From Candidatus Woesearchaeota archaeon (GTDB lineage Archaea; Nanobdellota; Nanobdellia; Woesearchaeales; WJKV01), in assembly GCA_019323495.1 (NCBI GenBank), contig JAHWHE010000061.1:1-13618 (forward strand): a stretch of DNA of 13,618 nt, written 5' to 3'. Below are positions 13,535 through 13,618 of the stretch, in pieces. Position 1 is the first letter of the stretch. Each line of letters begins with the position of its first letter. The notes beneath the pieces are model-generated. The model was not told the DNA's origin and ran no database searches. It was given only the letters and a program-made list of their open reading frames with translations. Position numbers and translations under genes: made by a program.

Positions 13535-13618
13535 TCAATCTATCAGATGTTCTTCTTTTACCCTTGACACTAGTGCGAATACGATTATTGCAATGCCGAC
13601 AATCCAAAAAGTATAGTC
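13535..13618 (-). CDS. C-terminal end of an unknown membrane protein
   Basis: The minus strand is open from the right edge for 27 residues to TGA at 13537-13535. The peptide contains a hydrophobic helix (FWIVGIAIIVFALV) followed by a charged end (SRVKEEHLID), typical of a last membrane segment with a cytoplasmic tail. It is convergent with the nucleotidyltransferase gene, 3 nt separating the two stop codons. Only a short part is seen, so no family can be named. Confidence 0.5.
   Translation of the reverse strand, partial: DYTFWIVGIAIIVFALVSRVKEEHLID

Overview
The window looks like a chromosomal piece of an archaeon, probably a DPANN-type lineage (a Woesearchaeota- or Nanoarchaeota-like genome is my best guess; this is inference). 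The support is a tRNA-Leu(CAA) gene with a 29-nt intron at position 37/38 and a bulge-helix-bulge fold, TATA boxes 25-28 nt upstream of several start codons (leaderless mRNAs), Shine-Dalgarno sites mainly at genes inside operons, and short, overlapping, coiled-coil-rich genes. The DNA is moderately AT-rich and almost fully coding. I see no insertion sequence, CRISPR array, integrase or phage gene.

Layout. (1) 1-1630, minus strand: the 5' end of an unknown gene, the intron-containing tRNA-Leu, and a three-gene cluster of small coiled-coil proteins. Two members of the cluster share a 70-residue domain, and one of these carries a long proline-rich N-terminus. (2) 1680-2769: two divergent membrane-protein genes driven from one symmetric TATA element. 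The minus-strand protein resembles the lycopene-cyclase (CarR/CrtYcd) domain; the plus-strand one is an unknown four-helix protein. (3) 2849-9722, plus strand: a tight run of six genes: a secreted lamin-tail-domain surface protein, an unknown protein with a C-terminal winged helix, scpB with a long charged tail, gyrA, a small protein with an extremely basic tail, and a polytopic membrane protein. The centre of this run is chromosome organisation and DNA supercoiling (ScpB, GyrA, perhaps the basic protein). No scpA, smc or gyrB is present in the window. (4) 9723-12627, minus strand: a three-gene operon with ATGA overlaps, encoding a DUF2229-type protein, its larger relative, and a BadF/BadG/HgdC-type ATPase with an extra C-terminal cysteine cluster. 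In many bacteria these parts are fused into one very large protein of unknown role. (5) 12725-13531, plus strand: a MNT-type nucleotidyltransferase with a helical C-terminal domain, followed by the 3' end of a convergent membrane-protein gene.

The most interesting parts are the split ATPase-activase operon, the scpB-gyrA-basic-protein group and its unknown overlapping upstream gene, the duplicated coiled-coil domain cluster, and the shared bidirectional promoter with equally spaced leaderless starts.
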